Shown: positions 35,239-48,857 of the stretch, piece after piece | Numbering within the stretch: position 1 is the stretch's first letter | Layout: each line of letters starts with the position of its first letter | Assembly: GCA_036674765.1 (NCBI GenBank) | Contig: JARVKI010000002.1 | Coordinates: 682,001 to 746,000 of the forward strand | DNA length: 64,000 nucleotides | DNA from: Seiridium cupressi | Taxonomy: Eukaryota > Ascomycota > Sordariomycetes > Amphisphaeriales > Sporocadaceae | Reading direction: 5' to 3' | Position numbers and translations under genes: made by a program | Notes under the pieces: generated by a model | Databases searched by the model: none | What the model was told of the DNA's origin: nothing | What the model saw: only the letters and a program-made list of their open reading frames with translations

Positions 35239-37301
35239 ATGGCGAAGAAGACCAGCCAGAAGCCCTCGGCGCCCAGCGGCGACTCGCGCTTTGCCAATTT
35301 TCAGACCGACCCGCGCTTTCGCTTGCCCTCGAAGAAGTCGACCAAAACGAAAATCGACAAGCGTTTCTCGCAGGTGTTGAAAGATGATGAGTTTACGAAG
35401 AGCGCAAAGGTCGATCGATACGGGCGCAAGCTCAAATCGGACAACAAGGCCAAGGCATTGAAAAATCTGTACCAGGAGGAAAGCGACGAAGAGCAGGCAT
35501 CAGACGGAGTCGACGATGATGAAGCGGTGCAGCGAGAGCTGCAAAAGGTCGACACCAAGATTGATCCAGCTAGAGGAGGCGGGTTTTCGTCCTCGGAATC
35601 AGATTCGGAGGATGACTCGGAAGAGGACGATGAAGATCAAGAAGAGGAAGACACGGCCGTGGTGAAACCGGGGAGCATGCAACGGTTGCGCGACGAGCAG
35701 GCCGATGTGGAAGTTGGCGACGTGACAAAGCGATTTGCCATCGTCAACCTGGACTGGGATTATATCAAGTCGTCAGATTTGATGGCCCTCATGTCAAGTT
35801 TCGTACCCAAAGGTGGTCGCATTGAGAAAGTCTCCATATACCCCAGCGAATTTGGTAGGGAACGAATGCAACGCGAAGAGCTCGAGGGCCCGCCTAAGGA
35901 GATCTTCAAGAAAAAGGCCGAGGGCAGTGACGAGAGTTCAGTTGATTCGGAAGACGAAAGCGAAGGCGAAGACGACGATGAAAACATCAAGAACGACCTC
36001 CTTCAGGAAGGCGATGACCAGGACTTCGATTCCGACGCTCTGAGGACATATCAATTAGACCGGTTGAGATATTACTATGCGGTCGTAATCTGCTCCGATG
36101 AAGCTACAGCAGAGATCATCTACAAGGCAGTTGATGGTACAGAGTATCAAAGCTCATCAAATTTCATGGACCTCAGGTTTATTCCTGATGAAGTGACTTT
36201 TGATGACGAGCCTCGCGATGAATGCGACTCTATACCTTCGGACTATAGACCCACCGAGTTTGTCACGGATGCTCTCCAGCACTCCAAAGTCAAGTAGGTA
36301 TCAACCTTCCTTCACACCAAGCTCAATTGACACTAATGCTCTACAGGCTGACATGGGATATGCACCCAGACGATGCTGCGCGGAAAGAGAACATGAAGCG
36401 CGCCTTTTCTGGAAGCCGAACGGAGATTGAGGAAAACGATATGAAGGCTTACCTCGCTTCCAGTGATTCTGAAGCCGATGATGATGAGCAGGTAGAGGCT
36501 TCAGCTGAGGGCGAGCCCAAGTTGAGTAAAAAGGAGATTGCTCGGCAACGGATGAGAGAGGCTCTAGGCCTAGGGCCCGAGACAGCATCTAGAAAGTCCA
36601 AATCAGAACCTGTGGGCGAAATGGAGATGACTTTCACCCTTGACGATGAAGATGGTGCCGCAAAGAAGCAGGCCTCACCTGACCGAGAAGAGACGACGGT
36701 CGAGAAGTATATGCGCAAGGAGCGGGAGAAGAAAGCGCGTAAGAGGGAGCGAGCCTTGTCCAAGAGAGAAGGTGCTGCAGACACTGCAGAGGTTGAAGAA
36801 CAAGAGGTCCAGCAAGAGGGTGACCTCGGCTTTGATGACCCGTTCTTCACCACCGAAGAGCCAGCCACGGCCTCAAAGAGTACACAGAGAAAGGAAGAGC
36901 GCCTCAAGAAGCGACAGCTCAAAGAGGCCGAGGCCCAGAGGACCGCCGAGGAGAAGGCTCATCTGGAAAAGGTTATGGGCAAAGATTCCAAGAAAGGCAG
37001 TGTTGGCCATTTCAATATGGCCGAGATCAGTCGTGCTGAGAAGCAAAAGTTGAAGAAGGGCAAGAGCAAGAAGAAGCAAAAGGGAGCGGAAGACCAAGGT
37101 GGGCTTCAGGATGGTTTCTCGGTCGACGTCGGCGACGATCGTTTCAAGGCTGTCTTTGACAGTCATGAGTACGCCATCGATCCTTCCAATCCGAAATTCA
37201 CCACGACCCCCGGAATGAAGCAACTCCTCGATCGCAAAAAGCGAAGTCACGGTGAAGAGGGCTCAACCAGCCGGGACAATAAGAAGATGCGCAGGCGTTG
37301 A
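35239..37301 (+). CDS. ESF1: Esf1, nucleolar pre-rRNA processing factor
   Basis: Nucleolar protein needed for early 18S rRNA maturation in the small-subunit processome. Exons 35239-36293 and 36347-37301 (53-nt intron splitting a Lys codon) give 669 residues. The N-terminus DSRFANFQTDPRFRLPSKK...IDKRFSQVL is the family signature. Long acidic stretches follow (SDSEDDSEEDDEDQEEED). An RRM-like ESF1 domain starts at RFAIVNLDWDYIKSSDLMAL, with ERMQREELEGPP after it. WDMHPDDAARKENMKRAF comes just after the intron. A Lys/Glu-rich coiled-coil-prone region follows, and the C-terminal NUC153 motif DDRFKAVFDSHEYAIDPSNP lies near the end. All family landmarks are present in order. Confidence 0.96.
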
Positions 37302-40300
37302 AAAAGTATTTAGTAGTGAATCATGTATGATATGCAATAGCTGAACTGCGCAAAAATGATATCTCTAGGTCATATCATATTACTTGAAGAGTTTATTTAT
37401 TGATATGACACGATACTCGGTTACTTCGATCAGAAGAATCATAATCAGGTACATTCCTATCCGATTATCTAGAATTATTTTTGTAACTTGTCCACTAAAG
37501 ATTGTTGTGGAAAGCCATCTCGTATATGCATCACCTTGTATTCATCTAGTCTAGTGTACCAAGCTAGGCCATGATATTTTATCGATCACAACATGGGAAA
37601 CAACTAACACACGATATAATCACCTCTCAAAGCTGTTCGTATTACGCAGTCCGCTCTGTCGTTGTCATTATAGGCATATTAGGTCATCATTCCTGGTAAA
37701 GGATCGACTGCTGCGCGACCTCGACATGCTACCTGAGCCTCTGGCTCTTCAGTTGAGCTGACCTAGTTTGTGTGTCTAGTCCTGAATAACCACAACAAAT
37801 TTTTACACGTCTCCATGAACTCATGTCAGCCGCCATTACCCAAGAAGGATATATGCTCCGGCACGCTAATTATCACAGCGTTCAGGAAATACCCCTTTCC
37901 TCTTCAAAGAGGCTCCGTCCAGACCAATGAACCACCGGCAAGGAACGGCGATTCGTCAACCCTAGCCCTATCCATTCACCGCCAAAGAGGCAAATTGATA
38001 AGGTTTCTCCTCTGGTCCGTTCTAATTCGCGGGGAGCTCATGCGTCCCATCTGCTTCCTTACCATCTCATGCCAGAAACGGCTCCATGGTTGGTATCTGG
38101 ACCCTTCAGTTTAAATTCCACCATTTTCTTTTTAAGGTGAAGAAAGTCGCGTCCAGTGTTGTAACGGGCGGCTGATCGACTGAGACCAGGGTCCTCTCCC
38201 ACAGGCGGAGATGAAGCCCGCAATACCGCGAGAGGTCTGATGGAGCCGTAACAACGCTCAGTGGCTACAGCTCGCCGACCATCGCATAGTGGGGGCCGCA
38301 AATCACTTCCTATGATGCTTTGGCGTTTCAAGACCTGGTTCCAGAAGGCTCATGGGTGACGCTTGAGCGTAAGCGAGAGGCAAGTCATACCGGAAGGGGG
38401 GGCGGAGTTGCTCACTCGTGGCGACGAACTTTGGGTGTTGCCTTGGTCACAGCACAACTGTTCCGCGCCTGGAAATAGGGAGTCGCAAGTTCCGTATGAG
38501 CACGGAGCTCTGAAGATGGCGCAAGGTGGCTGCAGTCAAGCCTGGCATCGACTCAGCTAGCCCCGAAGTGATGCGTGTTGGTAGGGAAGATTTCGATTCA
38601 TTTCGGGGGCCAGTACATTGCTGATTAATAGGTCTGATTGCTTAGGTGATTGTTTGGTCTCTCGATAAAATCGTTGAAATGAGATGGGAAGATACTGTAT
38701 ATCGAGTTCCATCCGGGTTTCTCGACCATGACCTTCTCCGGATGAAGTTGGGAAGGTTTACGTATGGCCGACCCGTGCCCCACTGCAGCGGGATCTGCGG
38801 CCGGGGTCTCCGGACGCATGTTATGTAACGTAGCTGAAATCGCTTGCGTCGGGTCAGAATGAGGCCGCAAATCAAACGCCGACTGGCTGATTAGGTCATC
38901 AATCTTGTTTCCACAGCCTTGGCTTCGCGTCTTGGGATATGGCGAAGATTTGACTGTTACGGTGAACAAATGCCGGAAGGGGGTAGGTTATCGATCTGCT
39001 TAGAAACATGAACGGTAACATGGACTAAATGGAATGCCTGCTTCTTATTTTTAGTGTACAGCTTTATTGAAATTCTCTGCTTCAACCAATAAACAAACAA
39101 TTCTGAAAACCTCGACTAGGTAGAGATATGATCACGATTGAGCAGAGGCGTCGGTTCATTGATTCATATTTCTTGATGTCACAGTTGGCCGAGCAAATGG
39201 GTATAAGAAACGAAGTGTCATTGCAAGTGATAGAGAGAACGGTAAATAACCACAGCAGATTTTACAAGGCTGTGTTACTAGGCATCACGTATTTACGAAT
39301 CCACAACGCGTATTTTTCACCAAAGAAATCTCTCCTCTAGCGACTAGGCGTTTTGCAAAAAGGCTGACGCACCCGAGGTAGCTTGATAGAAAATGCACAG
39401 CGTGAATGCTGGGTCTACGCACGCGAAACTCTGCTCCCCTTTCGGATCACATCCCAATCGTGTTTAAGTTTGCACATGATTCTATAGACCAACCTGAATT
39501 CACAGTTCATGGATTGCAACGCCATCGACTTGTTCGCCTCTTGCCCCTTGGGCGTGTCAGATTCGAGGCCGTGCCTTGATGGCTATCTAGAACCCATCAA
39601 CAGTAGTTGAAACAGTTGAAAAACAAATACACCGAAAATGTGCGGTTCTTGTCCAATCCCTTTTGCAAGATGGCATCTTACTAGACCTGTGTCACAATCC
39701 GCATTGATGCAATACCCAGAGCAACAGTCCACAGGCATATCGTCCCCTATGAGTCTCATAGCAGCCTCCCCGTCAGATGCAGCTTGCCAGGGCAAGGGGG
39801 CGCCTTGGAAACAATGACTCGATGCCGTATTTCAGGCCACAGATGCCGAGAAGTGGACTGGACACCAATTTCGACCTTGTCCTCAACGGATCTTAATGGC
39901 TGTTTTGCAAGAAACGTCCCGTCTTACTCGCCTCTAAAGTGCTCTTCGGGGGCTGCCAGGGCCTTAATCTGCCAATGAGCCACACACATAACCATCCTCT
40001 TGGCTCATCAAATGAATCGCGCTAGCCTACGCAGCGTCTTGTACGAATCAAATCCAGAGGTAGTCGATGATCCAAGTTCAGGCGTAGTTCTTGAGCTTGC
40101 CACCTAGCATCCCTGAACTCAATCCATAATGATGAATTTTCCTGCCCAGCCAGAAGATTCATGAGATACGTCGAAACAAGTAGAAACATATTTCCCCCGT
40201 GATTACAAAAGATGATAAATACCTAAAGGAACGGTCGGATGTATGATGCAACCAAGAACGCAGCACGGGATGCTCGTAAATAGATGTCAGAATGACTCCG

Positions 40301-42637
40301 CGCCGTATCATCCCCAGACGAGCATCCGTGGTGATCAATTGTGTGGGGGAGTCGTGGCTGACAGATTTTTCGATAAAAGAGTTGCAATTTGAAATGATGA
40401 GATAATCATCATCTGGACTCCAACGGCTGGGACTTCCCAAATGAAGCGCCGTGCATACATGTAGCCTTAGCTGCATATGCTTCTCTAAGGTCAGCGGACT
40501 CTAGTCCGGTGAGTGATGATGCAATCATTGCTCAGCAGCCTCGCGTACGAGCCTTGTCGCAAACTCGTAAGCAATTGTGAGTGCAAGAGTTGGCGCAATG
40601 CGTGAAATGGATTCCATGAATTGCCATCTGGCCGAGCTTAAGTAATCGCGGAACAAAGTTTTGTTTTGGCTGCTCTGCACTCCTTACCATCCATCACCGA
40701 TTTCGACGGAATGGTCTGACTGAGAATCGTGTTCCATTTTTTGAGAATACAGCAGGAGACGGGCTCAACTCGGCTAGACCAATCGCATTTTGAGTCAGCC
40801 CTACCTCCAACTTTGGAACCTGAAAGCTTCCCATGGTGGCCACCACGAAGCCAATTCGTGAAGCGAAGTCAGCGTGACGACCGTTTGCAGAGGAATATGA
40901 TGCTATGGCCGATGGATATCTCACATGATATCACCGATTATATTAACACCGATTATTAAACAGCCATTTGATGTTGACAGGAAGAGTGATGCAGATGCTG
41001 TATCAGAATATAACGTACATTTACAGCTAATGCCGAGAAGCGACGCCGATTCACTGGACTAAATCCCACTAAACGGATGCGTGTGGCCTTTCGTGACGCC
41101 GAGCTCGGTTGAGGCGCATAGCGAATCCCGCATCGCCCTTAATCAAACGCCGTTGGGGTGCGACTGCCATTTTGATCTGTCTGACATGCCTGCGATCTGT
41201 CTACCCGGAATGAGATATTTGCGGTCGGAGGGACGAGTTGACGCAATTGGTGTTGAAAGTAAAGAAAGGAATGAATGGCAATTGATGTTGAATGATCTAA
41301 CTGCTTGAAGAAACTTGGATGGCGTAACTGGTCTGGGACAGTACAGGTATTGTGTTACATGTATGCTGATGAAGTCAATTTGTCCAAGATGCTGTGTCTC
41401 TGTGAAATTTGCCAACCCACTCTTCCTATCTTGACAATATAATGTTTATTACCCATATTATGGATGAGACTACTACCTTCAATTCTTGTTCTAACTAGAC
41501 TAATTGTGATAGCTGGCTTGCCGCAAAGACTAGTAACAATATAGCACCTCTTAACGGGCTACAGTGCAGCACCGGCCCACTAAGTTTTCTATTGCGTTTC
41601 GGCTCCGAAGGAGCTGGAAGGGTAGCTTTTGAACTGGATTTTCTACGAATCTACCCATATGATGAAGCCGAGCCTCCGTCCGCGAGCAGACCGCGACACT
41701 AATTATGTGCGGTACGACTCGACTGTTGCCCGGTTTTGTCCATTGATACATCAAAGCCCGTCGGCATTCTGGGGCCCATCGGACCTTACCCAAGCTCCGC
41801 AGCTTGCTTACACACCACTAACGGCCCCTGGACTCAACCAGACACAGCAATGCCAACACCTTGGCACTATTTGTGTTTTTAAATATAGCTTAGAAGCCAT
41901 GACGAGGTTTCGCACGGCTGATATGCCTGGAACTAGTACCCGTTACCCAAGACAAAGGTCCTGCTAACTGCATATGGGAGTCCATGTTGCCCCAAAAGGG
42001 ATGCTATATAACTGTACTGCCTCTCAGTTGAGTCCAAGGGTCTTCCAAAGGCAGGGTCCTGTGCACACATCAACATAGCTCCCACGCTTCTGACCTTAGA
42101 GCTATACGACACTACTCATGTGGCATCCACTCGGGATTTGCTAAATATATGTCCTAAAAATCGTACTCTTATTCTTTTTTAGAAGTGAACCTGGGAAAAT
42201 CTCCTTCTTGTTAGTAATCCATATAGCGTCCCCAGTCACATCATGAATCGGATTCTTCCCCGTCTTCTACTTAAGCCTCTGCTGGATATACTGGGAAGAT
42301 AGGTATGACTCTTCCTTATCCGTTTACTGGTTGCTGAAAATCGGCCTCCAAATCTAGACGGCTCCGTCAGGTTCCATGCTAATCTAGTAGCTTTTGCAAA
42401 GGGACAATATCATCTGGGGGCAATTAGAATAGGAGCCTGTGGCTACAGATGCTTGTCCAATAAAGGCCCTGAAGGATGTATATGTCAGCTTTATAAGCTA
42501 CTATTGCCCCTACCCCAACACAGTCCGTTATCTTCATTATCACGCCCTAAGATCGGTTTTTGCTGACCTAGACCTAGCATCAATCCCCGATAGTCGACGG
42601 CATCCAAGTTCGGACATTCTCAGTCACCCGGTACCGA
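37302..42637. other. Gene-poor stretch of 5.3 kb
   Basis: No gene could be supported. ORFs are under about 120 codons, mostly without ATG context or motifs. A (-) frame at 39583-39795 encodes a cysteine-rich piece (VDCCSGYCINADCD) but lacks a Met-led signal peptide. A TATA-like TATATAA lies near 42005. I see no terminal repeats, transposase motifs or strong AT-skewed RIP signature. The right end probably contains the promoter of the zinc-cluster regulator. Confidence 0.5.
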
Positions 42638-44751
42638 ATGAATTACACGAGGAAAAGTAGGATTAACCCGCTCGTGACCTCGCGTTCACCGTGGAGTTGA
42701 AGTTGAAGCTGACACCATACTAGGAGCTCTCCTGGCTTGCGACTTCTGCAGGTAAGTAAACAGTCAGCATCCTGGTAGAGCTGCATGCTGCAATACTAAC
42801 CCAGCCACAGGCACAGGAAGAGAAGGTGTGATGGTCAAAAGCCATGCTCGACCTGCAGAGACTCGAACGCCGATTGCGTATATAAGGAGCTGCCCTACGA
42901 CCGGTACCTGACAACCTTATCCCCCCGCACCATGCCACGATGTGAGCTAACATGAATAGAATCGAGGACGCCAGTCCTACGGCCGTTGCTGACCGCCTGG
43001 CCAGGATCGAGGCTCTCCTTGAACAACAAAGTCAGCAACTTCGTCACCTAAGCACCAGCTCAACGCCGACCAACGCATCTGTCGTGCCATTCGACTACAA
43101 CCAGTCACCGCTATTCCCACAGGTCTCCGAGTTTGCAGAAATCCCGTCGTTCCCACAAGAAAATACCATTGAGTCACCTGCTTTCCTAATTCCCAAAGGG
43201 CATACGACCCTGACTACAATGTTATTGTCTGTCCCTCAGGTCCGGGACCAGCTCGGAGACTATCCCAGGGACTACTTCTACAAGATCGAAGAAAACCAAG
43301 CTCTCCCGGGCACACTCCAAACTTCCCAAAGCGGTCGAAAGACATGGCCGCCCCTGAGGCAGAATATACTCAACAGGCTCTCCGAGAATTACTTCAGGAA
43401 CGTCCATCCTCATCATCCCCTATTCAGCCCAGGCACGTTCCACGTATGGCAGACCAAGTTGATTAAGAAAGAGCCCATGGAAAATGCAGAAGCAGCCATC
43501 TGCTTGTGTGTATATGCACTTGGTGCCATAACGACACCGATAGCTTCGACGCCCGACGCAAGTGATGAGGCACTTGGTCTAGGGTACTTCAGGCCAGCAC
43601 TCGCAATGGCCATCCACGAGTACACCTGGAACTTCAAGCCCGACCTGGCCGTGTGCCAAGCTCTATTGCTTGCCGGGTCTTACTTGTCACATCTGGGTCG
43701 TCCGGTCCACAGCTGGAGAATGGTCTACTTTGCATCGCAAAGGTTTCTGCAAAGCATGGAGCTGTAAGTCGTTCCTGGAATTTACTAGTGAGCACGAGCT
43801 GACCGTCACTCGTAGTCGACGAGGTGAAGACTTCTTCTCAGAGTGCAATGAGGAAGAGTTAAGGGTCTTTTGGCAGTGCTTTCTCGTGGACTGGTAAGTT
43901 GCTTCCCCAGTATCACGGGTGAATAGGCTCTAACGTTCCGGCGCAGTAATAAGGCGGAGGACCTGGATGTCTTGCGAAGTGGGATAGAACCCTTGGGCGA
44001 CAAGATGCCGCTTCCGCACAGCCTAGATTCGAGTGACCATGAAGAAACGATCCATCTCTTCGCGGAAATCTCCATCCGAAGGCTTTTGAACCGCGTACAA
44101 TGTTCATTATACAACCCAGACACGGAGATCAGCCCTTCAGGTGCGATGTCCCCTGCCGGTGCTTGGCAAGGGCTGAGCCTGCAGAAACTGCTTATACTCA
44201 GCTCCGAGCTCGATCGGCAACTCGAGCAATGGTACGTATCGATTCCGGACGGCATACGGCCGCCACGGGGAGTAGAAATCACTCCGACAGAACGCGGCCG
44301 AATTCTACGGATACGGTACTATAGCGCGCGGCACATCATACACCGGCCATTCGTCCTATACGCTGTGGCCCAGCAGCACCGAGCCTCATCAGGGCAGATA
44401 TCACCTGGCAGCAGCGTTGCGCATGTCGCGGAGGTATCGCTGCCGCAGGTTGTGATGGAGAAATGCGAGACCTGCATCGACTCGTGCGCGACGTACTTGT
44501 ACAACACGATTGAGATGCTCGACAGGCGCTCGCCTTACCTTTGGTCCTATTCCCAGAGCTGTCTGGCTTGTTTCCTTGTTCTCATGTTGGCCGAGAGCTG
44601 TCCGCCACTGCGAAAATTCGTGCCGCCCATGGGGCCGCTGCAGGATACAGTCGTGTCGAAGCTCGAGAAGTGGACAGTAGAAGGGTCGAGCTTTGCTGCT
44701 GTGGTCGCGATCTTGCAGAGATTGGCGTTTCGAAAGACAGGAAGTGCGTGA
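42638..44751 (+). CDS. Zn(II)2Cys6 transcription factor
   Basis: Fungal binuclear zinc-cluster regulator. Six exons: 42638-42656, 42724-42751, 42811-42903, 42960-43763, 43816-43893, 43947-44751; 608 residues. Exons 1 and 2 are only 19 and 28 nt and were deduced: they give MNYTRKRALLACDFC in phase with the rest. The cluster cysteines are at 12, 15, 22, 28, 31 and 38 (spacing C-x2-C-x6-C-x5-C-x2-C-x6-C), split by an intron after the second Cys. A predicted dimerisation coiled coil lies at about 47-77 (DRLARIEALLEQQSQQLRHL). The middle homology region follows with NYFRNVHPHHPLFSPGTF, SYLSHLGRPVHSWRMVYFASQRF and a C-terminal YYSARHIIHRPFVLY segment. No DNA target is known. It sits 2.6 kb upstream of a FucP-like permease on the same strand. 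Exon 1 is the least certain part. Confidence 0.9.
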
Positions 44752-47345
44752 TAAGTAAGAGAAGAGACGGGGGGATAGAGATACATGATGAAGACTAGCT
44801 AGAGAACGAGGGCAATGACACGCTTTGCTTTCTGGTTTGTCCATCAATCTAGCCGGCTAGAATAGACAACACCATATAGCACCCGAATCACTGAGTTTGT
44901 CGAATTGAGGCTACCATCGCATTATTGAAGTGTTTGTGATTTTCGGTCTGTCTGGATCACTTCTTCACTGACAGATGAATGAGAACAACATGGCTCACTG
45001 CCCCATGAGCATCACCTGAATGCAACACTTGCTCGACTTCCGCTTTGTGGCTTTCAACTAGTTGGGTAAGGGCTCCATACTTGTCGACGACATGACGAAA
45101 GTCTCTATCAGTCATGAGGTTGACCGAATGATAGCTAGAAATCGCGCGTCATCAAGCTCGCCCAACACAATATCGCTTTAGCTTGGTCGAAGCACACGCG
45201 TAGCAACATAGTTCATCTACCAAGACCTTGGCAACCGGACCTCGCGCTCGATACTAACTAGATAGCGATATTTCTTAGCTCCGCAATGTGCAGGAGGCGC
45301 CAGCCGTAGAGCTGCAGTGCTTGTGGCGATATCATTAAGCTTTATTGTCCAGTATGCAACGGCATTGGAGGCTCTAGCTAGGCAGGGTTGGCACAATCGA
45401 TGCGTTGAATCTATGTATGCATCATCACTAGAGCCTCGTCCCTCGATCTTGTCACTACTCACAGCCTTATGCTAGAAGCTGGCGATCATGCCCCCGTCGC
45501 CGACAGAATGGCCCCAATTGGCCATGAGTCGCGGGCTGTACCGCGTGTCTGTGTCTGTGGAGCTGTTCATATCCGCACCGGACCACAGATTTTCATGTCC
45601 CACAAGTATCTCCATGGGGTTTGAAGGTCCTCTTTTCTTCTGGGGATGAAGGACCCACGAAACTCGCGGTCAACCATTGCTGATATTCCGCCCAAACAGC
45701 CCACATCTGCCTCTCAGTCCACCATCCCCAGCCCGCTGCAAGACTATCACGAGACTAAGCGAAAGTAGAGCCGAGAACGTCGAGCCCAGCGGCACGGTAA
45801 CTCCATTTTAGTTCAATGCTCTAGAGCACCGACGTGCGTAAAGCCGCAAGCTTTGCCAATCTGGGGCCGCGATGATTCGATATGGTCGGCCAGAGATGGC
45901 ACCCTTGGCAAGAAAGCTTAGAAAATTTATGGGCACGAGCGTTGTCGGTCTCGCTCAGTCTAGGTCGCCAAGAATTTCAAGAGGCTTCACGGCGCTATGT
46001 GATGACGCGGGCGTAGTCGCGCACTCGCTTCACATAAGGCTATTGCTTCTCGAACGATTCTCCCTAGCATCGTCGACGGCAGCACCAACCTTAGCGCACA
46101 AATTACACCTAGGGGTGCAACGGACATTCAGCGAGCCAGTCAAATGAGTGACCAGCCCGGTCCAACGTCTCGACCGTGGCCAGCCATGTGCCGCGCCATT
46201 AAGGTTCTGACCCGCAATAGCGCCGAGATGTATTCTCGATTCCAGACTCCAGATCCCCATACTTTGCCTCTCTGGGGAACGCTATCTTCAATCTGGATCG
46301 TCCAGCGTTGTGACGTTGGGGGCCCCAGAGCAACAAGCTGACATAAACATAACATAACGATGAACCACGGAAGCTCAAGTCATTGCTTCAAGAGCACAGT
46401 AAACTGTGCAGTACAGTCAATGGGCTCAATTTCTTCCAGGAGCTTTTGCTTCCCTGCAAAGAGTGTCATCATCCAGAGCCAACCACAATTGATAGATTAA
46501 TGTGCATACCGATACCTATGCAGCTTCCCGCGGGCAGCCAACGAGTCATGCCGTCTTGGGAAGCCTGGTTCGGTCCCGCCATTTTCGTCGCTCGAATCGC
46601 GAAGTCGCTTACATGGTACCAACGCATGGGGGTTGAACAAGGTTGGGGGTTCATATGTACGGCTACCCCGCGAAGAGCAAAGCTATAGCCCAGCGCATGC
46701 GCTCAAGCTGCTCAACTGCCGACTAAGAGCATGGCTAGTCACACCTAGTGCTGGCGACTCGCGTGTTATTGGGCAGGATTGAGCTCAACATGAGCAGCCT
46801 TTGCCTTGTTGGGAGTAGACCCAGATCCGGGCGTCCCCAGAGGGCATCTCGATTCGGGCCTTCCGTGACAGCTATCGAACCAGCTGAGTGGTATTGAGGC
46901 GACGAATAGCTGGGTAGCTGGATTAGTGCAGCCTGGAGGAAGAAACCTTATCCACCCTAAGGCCATCCAGACTCTTGTGGACTACCGATGGCCTCGAATG
47001 CGTCCAGGGGCCCCGCGTTTTTGCTCGTCGCAATGGTGCTGCACGAACTGGTGGTCCCCGGCATGGGGATCGTGGAGTATAGTAGTCTGCAACGAGGATA
47101 AAGAGAAGGCCCTGCCCATGTTGAGATGAGTTTGTTTCGGCAGGATCATCATCTCCAATCCCATCTACTCTCGGACCTCCTCTCTCACTCTTATAGTGAC
47201 ACACAGCCGAGCCTTCTCCAGGCCTCGCAGTGGTTACTCGCCTCGATTTAAGTTTGGCTACCCGTAGCACTTAAAACCCGGCCCGATCTTCTCGGCTCCA
47301 ATATCGCCATCACCACATCCAACACGTCAAGCATCATTCATCACG
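44752..47345. other. Intergenic 2.6 kb, upstream of permease
   Basis: Holds the regulator's 3' side and the permease promoter. Short ORFs (91 and 101 codons, +) lack motifs. The last 60 nt before the permease ATG are C/A-rich (CACCACATCC...), typical of the 5' untranslated region of a well-expressed fungal gene. No other element recognised. Confidence 0.55.
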
Positions 47346-48857
47346 ATGTTCGGCAAATCTGAAGAGCCCACGGCCGTTGAGGTCGGCGCCCAGCGTCGTC
47401 CTTCCAACGCTGAGGCCATGACTACTGAGCACCGCAAGCATGTCACGAACAAGGGACTGACTGGTGCTTCGGCCTTGACTGTCCGCCAATCCATCTACCC
47501 CATCACCCTTGTCACCATTCTGTTCTTCCTTTGGGGCTTCGCCTACGGTCTTCTCGACGTCTTGAACGCCAAGTTCCAGACTGCCCTCGACATCACCGCT
47601 GCCAAGGCTGGTGGTCTCCAGGGTGCCTACTTCGGTGCCTACTTCATCGGCCCGCTCACCTACTCTGGTTGGCTCGTGCGAAGGTTCGGATACAGATGGA
47701 CATTCATTGCTGGCCTGTGCATCTATGGTGTCGGTGCCCTTTTGTTTTGGCCTTCCGCCGTCTACCGATCATTCGGTGGCTTCTGTGGCTCCTTGTTCAT
47801 CGTCGGCTCCGGTCTGTCGACCCTGGAGACCAGTGCCAACCCTTTCATCGCCACTTGCGGTCCTCCCAGACTTTCCGAGTTCCGTCTCGAGTTGTCTCAG
47901 TCTTTCCAGGCTGTCGGCTCTGTCGTCGCTCCGCTGCTTGCCAGCCGTGTCTTCTTCGCCAATACCACCCCAGATGATCTGTCCAAGGTTCAATGGACGT
48001 ATCTCGGCATTGCTGCCTTTGTCTTCCTGCTCTCGGTCGTCTTCTACTTCTCCAAGATCCCCGAAGTCACTGATGCCGATATGGAGCTCCAAGCTGAGCA
48101 GTCTAGCGGCCTTACTGGTTACCAAGAGAAGCCCCTCAGGAAGCAGTACAAGCTCTTCTTCGGTGTTGTTGCCCAGTTCTGCTACGTCGGTGCTCAGGTC
48201 GGTGTCGCCGCCAACTTCATCAGCTACGCTGTTGAGAGTGCTGGTATCTCCCAGTCCGCTGCCAGTGACCGATATGCCATTGGCCAGGCCCTCTTCGCCA
48301 TTGGTCGTTTCGCTGCTGCTGGCTTCATGATGTGTACGTATCCTCAAAACCTATCTTTGGAGGATCATTATTAACACCGATTTGCAGATTTTAAGCCACG
48401 TAAAATATTAATGTTTTTTATGGCTGCCATCATGGTTTTCATTGCTCTCGCCATCGGCATCAAGGGAGAGGGTGGTGTTGCTATGCTTAGCTTGGTCCTG
48501 TTCTTCGAGTCTTGCATCTTCCCGACCATCTTCACGCTATCCATTCGTGGTCTTGGTCGCCACACCAAGAGAGGTTCTTCATGGATCGTCGCATCGGTCT
48601 GTGGTGGTGCTCTCTTCCCGTCGCTGACAGGTCTCCTCGCCGATCACAAGGGTTACCATATTGGCATGGCTGTTCCTCTAGTTGGATTTTTCGTGGCCTT
48701 CGCTTTCCCCATCTTCCTGAACATCAACCCCTGGAAGCGCGAGCTTGATGGATTCCGTGAGACCCGCATTGGTTACACTGATGAGCATGGCACTATCGGT
48801 GACCCAACCAGAGACGATAGCTACGCTGGTAAGAACCAGGTTGAGCAGATCGCATAG
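47346..48857 (+). CDS. MFS permease, L-fucose/glucose-galactose (FucP) type
   Basis: Predicted proton-coupled sugar uptake permease of the plasma membrane. Exons 47346-48333 and 48388-48857 (54-nt intron) give 485 residues with about 12 membrane helices. FucP-family marks are VTILFFLWGFAYGLLDVLNAKFQ in helix 1, QGAYFGAYFIGPLTYSGWLVRRFGYRW, ETSANPFIATCGPP and, after the intron, PTIFTLSIRGLGRHTKRGSSWIVASVCGGALFPSLTG. Codon use is strongly biased to C/T-ending codons compared with neighbours, which suggests high expression. The substrate cannot be fixed from sequence; fungal members are annotated as L-fucose or hexose carriers. A zinc-cluster regulator is the nearest upstream gene. Confidence 0.94.

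Noticed and set aside
38059..38331. 90-codon minus-strand ORF
   Set aside because: No recognised motif, no neighbouring exons in phase, and no start or leader context to support it.
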